From positions 92,327 through 131,466 of the forward strand of contig JAAVCC010000013.1 in NCBI GenBank assembly GCA_014802535.1: a stretch of DNA of 39,140 bases, read 5' to 3'. Position 1 is the first letter of the stretch. Each line of letters starts with the position of its first letter. This DNA comes from Bacteroides sp. Lineage in GTDB: Bacteria > Bacteroidota > Bacteroidia > Bacteroidales > Muribaculaceae. Below the pieces are notes generated by a model. The model did not search any database. It was not told the DNA's origin and worked only from the letters and a program-made list of their open reading frames with translations. A program made the position numbers and the translations under genes. Positions 24,004-33,479 of the stretch are shown piece by piece.

Positions 24004-26103
24004 TCATTGTTTTGATGGAGTGATGCCGTCTCGTTTAAGAAGGGCTTCTATGGTCGGGTCTTGACCTCTGAATCGGCGATAGAGTACATCCGGTTTTTCC
24101 GTGCCACCTCGTTCGAGAATATTGGTTCGGAATGAGCGTGCGGTCTCCCGGTCAAATATACCTTTCTCTTTAAACAGAGAGAATGCATCTGCATCAAGCA
24201 CTTCTGCCCATTTATAGCTATAATATCCGGCGGCATATCCTCCGGCAAAGATATGGGAGAACTGGGGTGATGTTAATGCTCCATCAACAGGTTCGAAAAT
24301 CTGAACATCTTTGTAGGCATTATGCTCAAATGTAGCCGGATCTGTTGTTATAGAGTCAGGACTGTTATGCCAAGCCATATCAATGAGTCCAAACATAAGC
24401 TGTCTCATGCAAGCGTATGCCGCGCCATAACGGTCTTGAGCAACAAGTCGGTCTATCATCTCGGCAGGGATTGGCTCTCCTGTTTGATAATGACGTGCAA
24501 AGCCGTTCAAAAATTCTTGTTGAGTCAGATAGTTTTCGTTAAATTGAGAGGGCAACTCGACAAAGTCACGATATACGTTTGTCCCCGACAAGCCTTCATA
24601 TTTACATTTTGTGAGGAGTCCGTGAAGTGCATGACCAAATTCATGAAGGAATGTGTTTACCTCATCGGGTGTGAGTAATGACGGTTTATCTCCAACAGGT
24701 TTTGAGAAGTTCATCACAATTGAAACAACTGGGCGATGATCTTTTCCGTTGGCATCGACATATTGTTCGGCAAAATTTGTCATCCATGCTCCCGAAGATT
24801 TGCTTTCGCGCGGGAAAAAGTCGGTGTAAAGCACGCCGATAAACGAGCCATCGGCATCGGTAACATCAAACGCTTTGACATCGGGATGATAGACTGCGAT
24901 ATCCGGATTTTGAGTGAACTTGAGTCCGTATAGTTTGGTTGCAAGGCCAAAAACTCCGTCAATTACGTTGTTAAGCTCAAAGTATGGACGGATAAGTTCG
25001 GTATCAAAGTCATATTTTTGTTTTTTGAGCTTCTCGCTGTAATAGCTGTAGTCCCACGGTTTAATTTCAATCGGTTTTCCTTCAAATTCGCTTGCAAATG
25101 CGTTAAGTTCCTTCATCTCAGCATCGAGTGCCGGGCGATAGGTTTTGCTGAGTTGATTAAGAAGGTTCATTACATTATCGGGAGTTTTTGCCATTTTGTG
25201 TTTCAACGTATATGCAGCGTATGTATCGGCTCCGAGCAGTTTGGCAAGGTTGCGACGCAATTCAACAATACGGGTCATCACCGGCAAATTGTTATACTCA
25301 CCCTGAGTGTTACGTGAGTTATATACACGCCACATTTTTTCACGAAGGTCACGACGTGATGAGTATTTTAAGAATCGGCTATAGACCGGAGCTGCCAGGG
25401 TGAACATATATTCACCGTCATGTCCGTTTTCTTTAGCGGCAATAGCAGCTTCTTCAATCAAACTCTCTGGCAGTCCGTCAAGATCCTTGTCAGTGAGATA
25501 AAACTTGTAGGAGTTAAGTTCGCGGAGCACATTTTGACCAAACTTATTTGTGAGGTCTGAAATCTCGGCATTTAGCGATGCGAATGTATCTCGATCTTTA
25601 CCTTGAAGATTTGCGCCCGATGATGCAAACGATTCGTATGTATTTTCGAGCAGCATTTTATCTTCGGTGTCAAGATCCAATTGGTCGCGGTTGTCATATA
25701 CGGCTTTAATACGCTCCCAAAGCTGTTGATTAAGAATAATTGAAGTTGAGTATTCAGAGAGTAGAGGAGAGATGTTATTTGTAATCTCTATCATACGGTC
25801 GTCACTCAGCGACGATGTAAGCGGAAAGAATACGCCAAGTGCACGTGTCAAGTCGGCTCCGGCTTGCGACATTGCGACAATTGTGTTTTCAAATGTCGGC
25901 TTCTCGGGATTTGACGCGATTGATTCAATTTCTTTTTTTGCAAGGTCAAGGCCGCGTTTTATCGCTTCCTCATAATGGTCCTCGGTTATTAGGTTGAAGG
26001 GAGGTGTTTGATGAGGTGTATTAAATTCTTTGAACAGGGGATTTGTTGCGTTGGTAATCATTGCTAAGAGAATGAAAGATAAAATGAAAAAAATTTTTCT
26101 CAT
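24004..26103 (-). CDS. dcp: M3-family metallopeptidase (peptidyl-dipeptidase Dcp)
   Basis: A 699-aa zinc peptidase with a signal peptide (FFILSFILLAMITNA near residue 5), so it should be exported. LHEFGHALHG carries the HExxH site, His487-Glu488-His491. LPSQFNENYL follows about 28 residues later and would hold the third ligand in the M3 arrangement. NPLFKEFNTPHQTPPFNLI is the usual Dcp start. Dcp trims dipeptides from peptide C-termini. The gene lies only 15 bp after the TolC-like gene of the metal efflux cluster and on the same strand. Co-transcription is therefore likely, though a functional link is unproven. Confidence 0.93.
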   Translation of the reverse strand: MRKIFFILSFILLAMITNATNPLFKEFNTPHQTPPFNLITEDHYEEAIKRGLDLAKKEIESIASNPEKPTFENTIVAMSQAGADLTRALGVFFPLTSSLSDDRMIEITNNISPLLSEYSTSIILNQQLWERIKAVYDNRDQLDLDTEDKMLLENTYESFASSGANLQGKDRDTFASLNAEISDLTNKFGQNVLRELNSYKFYLTDKDLDGLPESLIEEAAIAAKENGHDGEYMFTLAAPVYSRFLKYSSRRDLREKMWRVYNSRNTQGEYNNLPVMTRIVELRRNLAKLLGADTYAAYTLKHKMAKTPDNVMNLLNQLSKTYRPALDAEMKELNAFASEFEGKPIEIKPWDYSYYSEKLKKQKYDFDTELIRPYFELNNVIDGVFGLATKLYGLKFTQNPDIAVYHPDVKAFDVTDADGSFIGVLYTDFFPRESKSSGAWMTNFAEQYVDANGKDHRPVVSIVMNFSKPVGDKPSLLTPDEVNTFLHEFGHALHGLLTKCKYEGLSGTNVYRDFVELPSQFNENYLTQQEFLNGFARHYQTGEPIPAEMIDRLVAQDRYGAAYACMRQLMFGLIDMAWHNSPDSITTDPATFEHNAYKDVQIFEPVDGALTSPQFSHIFAGGYAAGYYSYKWAEVLDADAFSLFKEKGIFDRETARSFRTNILERGGTEKPDVLYRRFRGQDPTIEALLKRDGITPSKQ

Positions 26104-26118
26104 ATCTTATAGTTTGAT

Positions 26119-27297
26119 TCAATTCAGGCGATTCAGGCGCGACAAAGCCAGTTGATACTCATGACGCATATTCTCAAGATCAAGCTCGGCTTCAAGATAA
26201 AAGTTGACTTCTTGAATATAGTCGAGCATATTGATTTGTCCGCCTTTCAGCGCTTTAAGAAGAAGTTCATGATGGCTTCCATCGTTTAGGGCTGTCTCAA
26301 ATTTATCAATCTGTTTAATTAACTCGAGAGCGGTTGAGTGATCATTGTCGATGTCGGTCATCATTTTTTTTGATTGTGCGGCAATCTTTACATCATTTTC
26401 AAGACCGGAGGCAACGATTGATGCACGACTGTTTTTATTTGACCATGTCGCAAATTTGACACCAATATTGAAGCCGTTGAAATCTTGACCTTCCTCTCGT
26501 TCCCATTCATATCCGAGCGAGAAAGAGGGGAGGGCTGAACGTGATGCGACTTTGCCTCGTGATTTATTGACTTCGGTTGCCTGTTTCAGATAAGCCATAT
26601 AAGGATCTGACTCTTCTGCCAGTTTCTTATAATCATCTGCCGATAGGAGCATTGCATCGGGGTAGCTGTTGAGTTGAAGGAGCTCTGATTCTAATTGATC
26701 AGTTCCACAAAAATCAAAAATTGAGGCAAGGATATCGCCGCGGCGATTATTTTCTTCAGTTAATCGACCTCCAAGGCGTATAACCTCAATGTCAATCTTG
26801 TTTTTATCAAGTATTGAAACCTGTCCGCTTTTATAAGCTGAATTATAATAATTGGCGAGGTCTATCATCATTGAGTCAATACGCTCTAAAATCGAAATGT
26901 TTCGTTTTGAGTTTACGAGATCTACTAACAACGCGCGTGCTTCGGTTTTTTTATCTGTAACGGTAGCGTTGCGAAGTAATCCAAGAGCCGTTTCGTTGTT
27001 GCGTATCATTTGACGACGAGCACTATACAATCCCGGCCAGTCAAATCCTTGAGATATTCCGACACCATATTTTCGGTCGCCTGAATTTCCCCATTTGTGA
27101 AAGCCTTCAAGCTCTGGACCTTCAAGAACATTTTCAGCTTTCATTTCTTGAATTTCAGCTTCAGAACCGTGATTTAGCTCTTTGATGGCAGGATTGGTCA
27201 CAAGCATCTGAGATACAAGAGCATCAAATGATTTTGTCTGAGCCCCAAGTGTCGGCATCATTAATGCTATAATAGCTGTGGCAATTATTTTTTTCAT
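26119..27297 (-). CDS. TolC-family outer-membrane efflux channel
   Basis: This protein (392 aa from ATG 27297) starts with MKKIIATAIIALMMPTLGAQ, a clean signal peptide. That is why I chose this start over an earlier in-frame one at 27345 that would add a poor leader and overlap the pump gene. The mature part shows the two-fold repeat of coiled-coil helices seen in TolC/CusC proteins. The C-terminus has DLENMRHEYQLALSRLNRLN. It would form the outer-membrane exit of the RND pump encoded just upstream. ATG is one base beyond the pump stop. Confidence 0.88.
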   Translation of the reverse strand: MKKIIATAIIALMMPTLGAQTKSFDALVSQMLVTNPAIKELNHGSEAEIQEMKAENVLEGPELEGFHKWGNSGDRKYGVGISQGFDWPGLYSARRQMIRNNETALGLLRNATVTDKKTEARALLVDLVNSKRNISILERIDSMMIDLANYYNSAYKSGQVSILDKNKIDIEVIRLGGRLTEENNRRGDILASIFDFCGTDQLESELLQLNSYPDAMLLSADDYKKLAEESDPYMAYLKQATEVNKSRGKVASRSALPSFSLGYEWEREEGQDFNGFNIGVKFATWSNKNSRASIVASGLENDVKIAAQSKKMMTDIDNDHSTALELIKQIDKFETALNDGSHHELLLKALKGGQINMLDYIQEVNFYLEAELDLENMRHEYQLALSRLNRLN

Positions 27298-27298
27298 C

Positions 27299-30200
27299 TT
27301 ATTCTTTATTTCGGCGTGAAAGATAATAGATAATTGGAACGACAAATACGTTAAGTGCGGTTGCTGAAATCAGTCCTCCAAGAATGACAACCGCCATTGG
27401 AGACTGAATTTCGTTACCCGGTTCACCTCCACGTACGGCAAGTGGAATCAGGGCAAGAGCCGAGGTCAACGCTGTCATTATAATCGGGTTGAGGCGATCG
27501 GCTGATCCGTGTAGAATACGTTCCATTAATGGTTCGCCTTCGCTACTTAGGTGGTTATATCGAGAAATAAGCAACATACCGTTACGGGTGGTTATACCAA
27601 GAAGCGATATAAATCCGATAATAGCCGGTATATTGAGTTCGCCACCTGTAAATACAAGAATTAATACGCCTCCGATTGCTGCCAGCGGCATATTTATAAG
27701 AATAATCAGCGATTGCAATGCATTTTTAAATTCTGAATATAGTAGCATAAAAATGATTACAAAGGCGATTATTGATGTAAGGGCAAGTGTACGTGATGCA
27801 TTAGCTTCGCTTTCAAATTGACCGCCGTAGGTTACATAGTAGTTTTCGGGCATCGAAACGTTTGCCTCAATACGTTCTTTGATTTTGTTAACCGCACCAC
27901 GCAGGTCTCCACCCTCAACATTGGCTGAGATTACAAGACGACGGCTGACATTCTCGCGGTTAATAGTGTTTGGACCTGTTGTCGAAACGATATCGGCTAC
28001 ATAGCTCAACGGAATTTTACCTTCATTACTGTCAATCATTAGATCGGCAATTTTATCCATAGAGTCACGACGATCATCGGGAAGTTTGACAGTAATATCA
28101 TAGGGAATACCTTCTTCATAGACTTGTGAAACAACCTCACCGGCAAGTGCAACATCGATAAATCGTGTGAACTGATTCATTGATATGCCATATCGGGCAA
28201 GCATATCGCGACGAGGGATAATTTCAAGCTGAGGGCGACCTATTTGTTGCTCAATATTCACATCTACAACTTCGTCAATTCCGTTCATTTGAGTTTTGAT
28301 TTGGTTGCCGATAGAATACAAACGGTTAAGATCGTCGCCAAACAGTTTGACTGCAATCTGGGCTTCGGTTCCCGAAAGCATGGCATCGATTCGGTGGGAA
28401 ATAGGTTGTCCTATTTCAATGTTTGCCCCCGGAATCTGAGCAAGCTTTGATCGCAACTCGCGAACGACTTCGCCTCGTGTGCGTCCTTTATCAAGAATGT
28501 AAGGGGCTTCAATTTCTGATACATTAACACCGAGTGAGTGTTCGTCAAGTTCGGCACGACCGGTTTTGCGGGCGATGGTTTTGACTTCGGGTATCGACAT
28601 TATCATTTCTTCGGCAATACGTCCGACGCGGTCACTTTCTTCAAGTGAGATGCCGGGGAGAGTGCTTACATTAATAGTGAACGATCCTTCATTGAATGAA
28701 GGTAAGAAGCTTCGACCTAATGTGAAGAAAAGGCTCATTGCTATGATAAACAACACTCCTACAACAGCCAAAACGGCTTTGCGACGTGCCATACACCATT
28801 CAAGGGCTTTGATATAAGCCGATTTAAGATGGCGTGATGTCCAAGGCTCTTTACCCTCGTTCTCAGCTCCCTTATCACCAAGCAGAAACGAGCATAAAAC
28901 CGGAGTTAGGGTTAAGGCAACGATGGTAGATGAAATCAGTGCAACAATAAATGATACACCAAGAGGAATAAGCATACGTCCTTCAATGCCGGTCAAGAAG
29001 AAGAGCGGAAGGAAGCTTGCTATAATAATAAGCGATGAGTTGAAGATTGGCATACGTACCTCTTTTGACGCTTCAAAGACAACGCTCAATGTTGACTGTC
29101 GTTGGTCAATTGGTAACTCACGGTTTTCTTTAAGTCGTTTATATACATTTTCAACATCGACAATAGCGTCATCGACAAGCGAACCGATGGCAATTGCTAT
29201 ACCGCCCAGCGACATTGTGTTGATATTGAATCCAAATAAATTAAGAACCAATACCGATAGAATAATTGACATCGGCAATGCAATAACCGATATGACAGTT
29301 GTGCGAATGTTCATCAAGAAGAAGAACAATACTACAATGACAAATAACGCACCTTCAAGAAGTGATTCCTGTAGGTTTGATATTGATTTGTCTATAAATG
29401 TGCTTTGACGGAAAATGTCGGTTGAAATGTGAACATCGGCAGGTAAATTTTTTGCTGATGTTTCAAGACTTTCCTCAATTCGTTTGGTTAGTTCGATGGT
29501 GCCGACTGCAGGCTGTTTAGTTACAGTCATCAACACGGCAGGCTTTGTACGTTCAGAGGCAACGCCAAGTCGGGGAGCCTTACTGCCGATTTTTACTTCG
29601 GCAATGTCGGCAACAGTAATAGTTCCGCGGTTGTCGCTGCGAATAACTGATGAGGCAATGTCAGTTGTATTATTTGTATTGACTGCACCTTTAATGATGT
29701 ATTCATTACCATATTCATATAGAACGCCACCGGCTGCATTGTCATTTACTTTTTCAACACTTTCCATCACTTCATCAAGCGTTATGTCAAAGTGACGCAT
29801 ACGGTCGGGATCAATACAAATCTGGTATTCTCTTATGTCGCCTCCTATTACTGTAACCTGAGAAACACCTCCGACCGAAAGAATACGAGGACGAATCTGA
29901 CGTTCTGCTAATGTTCTCAAGTCGAGCAGTGATGTTGAATCAGAGGTCAGACCTATGATCATTATTTCACCGAGAATAGATGATTGGGGACCAAGTGTCG
30001 GTGCTTTTACTCCGGGGGGTAATGTCTCTGAAATACCTGACAGCTTTTCTGAGACGGTTTGACGAGCAATATAAATATCTGTACCCCAGTCAAACTCGAC
30101 AGCTACTACCGAGAATCCGGTCGCTGATGACGATCTGACGCGACGTACTCCGGTTGCGCCATTTACTGATGTTTCAATGGGGAATGTTACAAGTTTTTCA

Positions 30201-30382
30201 ACTTCTTCAGGTGCCATGCCCGGAGCTTCGGTCATTACAACTACAGTCGGGGCATTAAGGTCGGGGAATATATCAACTTCTGTGCGCAGTAGTACAATTG
30301 TTCCGGTTAACAACAATATACCCGAAAGCAATAAAATCAGAAGTCGGTTATAAAGCGAGAAATGTATAATTCGGTTAAGCAT
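27299..30382 (-). CDS. Heavy-metal RND efflux pump (CusA/CzcA family)
   Basis: A 1027-aa inner-membrane proton-driven pump, full length. The start (TEVDIFPDLNAPTVVVMTEAPG) is the heavy-metal-efflux RND signature. TM4 reads GSLVDDAIVDVEN, with Asp404, Asp405, Asp409 and Glu411 on the proton path. Copper/silver pumps usually have VDAAIVMIEN here and zinc/cobalt pumps a DG-type motif, so this is neither classic type. The duplicate helix set after residue 850 is complete. It overlaps nothing and is 26 bp after the adaptor gene. The metal is not certain; the His-rich partners favour zinc or similar divalent ions. Confidence 0.9.
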   Translation of the reverse strand: MLNRIIHFSLYNRLLILLLSGILLLTGTIVLLRTEVDIFPDLNAPTVVVMTEAPGMAPEEVEKLVTFPIETSVNGATGVRRVRSSSATGFSVVAVEFDWGTDIYIARQTVSEKLSGISETLPPGVKAPTLGPQSSILGEIMIIGLTSDSTSLLDLRTLAERQIRPRILSVGGVSQVTVIGGDIREYQICIDPDRMRHFDITLDEVMESVEKVNDNAAGGVLYEYGNEYIIKGAVNTNNTTDIASSVIRSDNRGTITVADIAEVKIGSKAPRLGVASERTKPAVLMTVTKQPAVGTIELTKRIEESLETSAKNLPADVHISTDIFRQSTFIDKSISNLQESLLEGALFVIVVLFFFLMNIRTTVISVIALPMSIILSVLVLNLFGFNINTMSLGGIAIAIGSLVDDAIVDVENVYKRLKENRELPIDQRQSTLSVVFEASKEVRMPIFNSSLIIIASFLPLFFLTGIEGRMLIPLGVSFIVALISSTIVALTLTPVLCSFLLGDKGAENEGKEPWTSRHLKSAYIKALEWCMARRKAVLAVVGVLFIIAMSLFFTLGRSFLPSFNEGSFTINVSTLPGISLEESDRVGRIAEEMIMSIPEVKTIARKTGRAELDEHSLGVNVSEIEAPYILDKGRTRGEVVRELRSKLAQIPGANIEIGQPISHRIDAMLSGTEAQIAVKLFGDDLNRLYSIGNQIKTQMNGIDEVVDVNIEQQIGRPQLEIIPRRDMLARYGISMNQFTRFIDVALAGEVVSQVYEEGIPYDITVKLPDDRRDSMDKIADLMIDSNEGKIPLSYVADIVSTTGPNTINRENVSRRLVISANVEGGDLRGAVNKIKERIEANVSMPENYYVTYGGQFESEANASRTLALTSIIAFVIIFMLLYSEFKNALQSLIILINMPLAAIGGVLILVFTGGELNIPAIIGFISLLGITTRNGMLLISRYNHLSSEGEPLMERILHGSADRLNPIIMTALTSALALIPLAVRGGEPGNEIQSPMAVVILGGLISATALNVFVVPIIYYLSRRNKE

Positions 30383-30408
30383 AGTCTTTTAAATTTGAAA
30401 TGAGGAAA

Positions 30409-31677
30409 TTAATGACTATGGCTGTGACCTTCGGGAACAGCACCTGAACTTTCGGCAAGTTTCACAAATGTCATACCGGTTGTCACAACTTCTTCACCGG
30501 GTTTTAGACCTTTTTTAATCTCAATAGTTTTGCCATTACTGTTACCGAGTGTTACATTTCGTTTTTCATAACAGTCTTCATCAAGACGGATATATACAAA
30601 GTTGAGACCTTGCTGTTCGCTTACTGCTTCGATAGGTAATGAAATTACGCCTGAGCGAGTACCTCCGATTAGATATATTTCAGCAAACGACCCCGGCACA
30701 GCAGAACCGTTATTGTCAAAGCTAAAATAGACGGGGAGGTATCCGGCGCGTGTGCCGACAACCGCTGTTGTGCCACCGATGCGCTGACCGTGAAGATCTG
30801 AAATGCTGATTGTCTGGTCTGAATATGTCGGACGAAAGTTTGCGCTTACGATGGTGGGCATGAAATTATAATATTTTTCGGGAAGATCGGCTCTAAGTGT
30901 TAAACGTGTATTGCCCGAGATTACAGCGATTGGCTGTCCGGTTGAAACATATTCACCCTGTTTAACCAATAATTGAGTGATTACTCCATTTTGGTGCGAC
31001 ACGGCAGACCCGCCTGATGTACGGCCCGACCATGCTGCTGCAGCTTGTTCGTAGGCTTGTTTTGCTTCATTATATTCTTTAGTCGAAACAATGCCTTCGT
31101 TATGAAGGGGCGTGATTCGTTCAAGTTCACGTTTTGCTGCATCATATGCTGCTTTAGTAGCTTCATTTGTATCACCTCCGGCAATTCCGTGACCTGTTAT
31201 TGTTGCGATGGTAGTGCCGTTTTTAACAGATGATCCTTCGGTTATATTGCGAGCATAGCTTATTGTTCCCGAAGCGTTAGCTGTAATTATAGATTGGTCG
31301 GTTGGTGCTGATTCGATTTGTCCGGAAACTTTTACAATTTCAGCAAACTCAGAAGGAGCAATTTTTGTTACTTCAACTCCAAATTTTTCAGCTTGTTCCG
31401 GTTCAAGATGTATTGCACCGGCTGGTTCTGAACTGTGTTCATGTGAATGACCTTCATGATCATGGTCATGTTCATGATTGTGACCATCGTGGTCATGTTC
31501 ATGTTCGTGATTGTGTCCATCGTGGTCGTGGTCATGGTCATGTCCTTCATGTCCATGTTCGTGTCCATGATGATGGTGATGCCCAAGTCCATCTTGTTCG
31601 GGTGTATTTTGTCGGCATGACGGGGTCATCAAAAGAGTAGTTGCAATTGCAAGTGCGTAATATAAATGTTTTAACAT
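30409..31677 (-). CDS. Efflux adaptor (CusB-like) with His-rich N-terminus
   Basis: A 422-aa periplasmic adaptor lipoprotein (MTPSC, anchored Cys21). Residues 33-81 hold 25 His in 49 positions, in repeats of the type DHDGHNHEH, and the C-terminus ends GHSHSH. The rest is a usual membrane-fusion protein: a barrel-sandwich part (VKVSGQIES and a later KQGEYVSTGQPIAVISG) around a helical hairpin with LERITPLHNEGIVSTKEYNEA. The His-rich arm should bind divalent metal, likely zinc, nickel or cobalt, and present it to the pump. It follows the 143-aa protein by 55 bp. Confidence 0.9.
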   Translation of the reverse strand: MLKHLYYALAIATTLLMTPSCRQNTPEQDGLGHHHHHGHEHGHEGHDHDHDHDGHNHEHEHDHDGHNHEHDHDHEGHSHEHSSEPAGAIHLEPEQAEKFGVEVTKIAPSEFAEIVKVSGQIESAPTDQSIITANASGTISYARNITEGSSVKNGTTIATITGHGIAGGDTNEATKAAYDAAKRELERITPLHNEGIVSTKEYNEAKQAYEQAAAAWSGRTSGGSAVSHQNGVITQLLVKQGEYVSTGQPIAVISGNTRLTLRADLPEKYYNFMPTIVSANFRPTYSDQTISISDLHGQRIGGTTAVVGTRAGYLPVYFSFDNNGSAVPGSFAEIYLIGGTRSGVISLPIEAVSEQQGLNFVYIRLDEDCYEKRNVTLGNSNGKTIEIKKGLKPGEEVVTTGMTFVKLAESSGAVPEGHSHSH

Positions 31678-31732
31678 ATCGTCTATAATTGGTTTATAAT
31701 CTTTGGTATAATGTTAGTTGAATATAAATTGG

Positions 31733-32164
31733 TCAGGCAATAGATGGCGGACCTCGTCGCGAGATCGTCTCTAAAAAGCCCGTAGCCTCTATGACGAAAT
31801 GTGTAATACAATTTAACTCTCTGTATTCAAGGTTATTCAGTGGAGTGCAGGCAAATGTCACTTCTGGCAAAATAACCTGAGAGAGATAGTGGTCGGCTGA
31901 TTTAATCAGGGTAGAGATATTGGGGTCATCGTTGACGATCGTTTCGTCAAGGTGCATCGCACATTCCGATTCAGACTGACTGTCATTATCAGAGCAACAA
32001 TCGTGATGATGGTGATGGTGGCTGCATAACTCTACTTCTCCGACACCGGTCACATATAAATAAATATCTCCCGAATGGTCGTGATGATGAAACTGAAGCA
32101 TTGTCGAGAAGACAAATGTCAGTGTCATCAAAACAGAAAATATTAATCGGGAAATATTTTTCAT
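31733..32164 (-). CDS. Small His/Cys-rich exported protein of the efflux cluster
   Basis: A 143-aa protein with a signal-like N-terminus (LIFSVLMTLTFVFSTMLQ) that is either cleaved or a membrane anchor. It has FHHHDH at 25-30 and a second block with Cys47, six His at 49-54, and Cys56 and Cys57, all likely metal ligands. It ends with SRRGPPS. I recall similar small proteins ahead of metal efflux genes in Bacteroidota (DUF6769-like), but that name is uncertain. It is the first gene of the cluster and sits directly behind a promoter with a palindrome. A periplasmic metal-binding or sensing role is likely but inferred. Confidence 0.75.
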   Translation of the reverse strand: MKNISRLIFSVLMTLTFVFSTMLQFHHHDHSGDIYLYVTGVGEVELCSHHHHHHDCCSDNDSQSESECAMHLDETIVNDDPNISTLIKSADHYLSQVILPEVTFACTPLNNLEYRELNCITHFVIEATGFLETISRRGPPSIA

Positions 32165-32202
32165 TAGTTTAATATCTTGAGTGCAAAAATAAACATATAT
32201 GC

Positions 32203-32248
32203 TTGCAACCGGTTTGCAAAGTTACAACATCAATAGTTTATTAGTCAA
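32203..32248 (-). promoter_or_regulatory. Promoter and palindrome of the metal efflux cluster
   Basis: On the minus strand TTG (32248-32246) and TAACTTTG (32224-32217) lie 21 bases apart. The imperfect palindrome TTGCAACCGGTTTGCAA spans 32203-32219, over the end of the -7 element and the likely start of transcription. That is where a repressor would bind. A second -7-like TATTTTTG occurs at 32191-32184 without a well-spaced -33. Confidence 0.5.
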
Positions 32249-33455
32249 CTTTATCAAGATGGTGTCCCATGCGTTCTTTCTTGGTGTGCATATAAAAGCG
32301 GTTGTATTCGTTGGGCGCCACTTCAATAGGTACATTTTCAACTACTTCGAGTCCATAACCTTCAAGCCCGATGCGTTTTATCGGATTGTTAGTCATAAGT
32401 CTCATTTTATTTACGCCAAGCAAACGTAGTATTTGAGCACCTACGCCATAGTCTCGTTCATCGGCTTGGTGTCCGAGATGTATGTTGGCATCTACGGTAT
32501 CGAGACCTTCTTCTTGGAGCTTATATGCTTTGATTTTATCCATTAAACCAATGCCGCGACCTTCTTGATTGAGATAAAGGACAAGTCCGCGGCCTTCCTT
32601 TTCAATCATTTGCATGGCTTTGTGGAGCTGGTCGCCACAATCACATCTTTTTGAACCGAAGATATCACCTGTTGCACATGACGAGTGAACGCGAACTAAT
32701 ACCGGTTCCGGGCTTGAAATATCCCCTTTAATAATAGCAATATGTTCCAGCCCATTGCTTTTTTGGCGGAATGGAATGAGACGGAAATGTCCATAGTCAG
32801 TTGGCATATCCACTTCCACGCCCATTTCGACAAGGCTCTCGTTTGCGATACGATATGCAATCAAGTCACGTATTGAGATGAGCTTCATGCCCCATTCATC
32901 GGCGCGTTTACGCAACTCGGGCAGACGTGCCATTGAACCGTCGTCGCTCATTATTTCCATAAGAGCGGCTGCGGGTTCGAGTCCTGACAAACGTGCGAGA
33001 TCTACTGCCGCTTCAGTATGTCCTGCGCGACGTAAAACGCCCCCGTCTTGAGCGTATAACGGATTTATGTGTCCGGGACGACCAAAGGTCTCGGGGGTTG
33101 ATTTCGGATCGGCAAGTGCACGAATGGTAGCACATCGGTCGTTGATTGATACTCCGGTCGAACACCCTTCAAGTTTATCTACCGTAACAGTAAACGGAGT
33201 TCCGAGAACTGATGTATTATCTACAACCTGATGAGGTAAATCGAGTTCGGCACAGCGCGACATTGTTATGGGAGCGCAAAGCACACCACGTGCATTTTTC
33301 AACATGAAGTTAACTTGTTCGGGTGTGATTTTTTCAGCAGCTACAATAAGGTCTCCTTCGTTTTCGCGGTCTTCATCATCAACAACGATAACGAGTTTAC
33401 CTTCTCCAAAATCTTTGAGGGCTTCTTCTATTGAGTCAAGTTTTATTTTTTCCAT
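32241..33455 (-). CDS. ribBA: Bifunctional DHBP synthase/GTP cyclohydrolase II
   Basis: A 404-aa fusion giving both entry reactions of riboflavin synthesis. The N-terminal domain has [11 protein letters not shown] at 26-36, the acidic loop of 3,4-dihydroxy-2-butanone-4-phosphate synthase, and [15 protein letters not shown] near 145. The C-terminal GTP cyclohydrolase II domain starts near 205, with zinc ligands in [16 protein letters not shown] near 257-272 and [12 protein letters not shown] near 293. No FMN riboswitch is seen; the gene is second in an operon, 24 bp after the LptF/LptG-type gene. Its stop overlaps the -33 element of the efflux cluster. Confidence 0.95.
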   Translation of the reverse strand: MEKIKLDSIEEALKDFGEGKLVIVVDDEDRENEGDLIVAAEKITPEQVNFMLKNARGVLCAPITMSRCAELDLPHQVVDNTSVLGTPFTVTVDKLEGCSTGVSINDRCATIRALADPKSTPETFGRPGHINPLYAQDGGVLRRAGHTEAAVDLARLSGLEPAAALMEIMSDDGSMARLPELRKRADEWGMKLISIRDLIAYRIANESLVEMGVEVDMPTDYGHFRLIPFRQKSNGLEHIAIIKGDISSPEPVLVRVHSSCATGDIFGSKRCDCGDQLHKAMQMIEKEGRGLVLYLNQEGRGIGLMDKIKAYKLQEEGLDTVDANIHLGHQADERDYGVGAQILRLLGVNKMRLMTNNPIKRIGLEGYGLEVVENVPIEVAPNEYNRFYMHTKKERMGHHLDKVD

Positions 33456-33479
33456 ATATGAGTGTTCCTTTATGTCAAG

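Noticed and set aside
31433..31581. Repetitive DNA that could look like a CRISPR or tandem-repeat array
   Set aside because: The repeats are coding, irregular and lack spacers of uniform length; they encode the His-rich arm.
31302..31640. Plus-strand His/Val-rich frame opposite the adaptor gene
   Set aside because: It is the mirror of the His-codon repeats on the minus strand; the adaptor gene explains the sequence.
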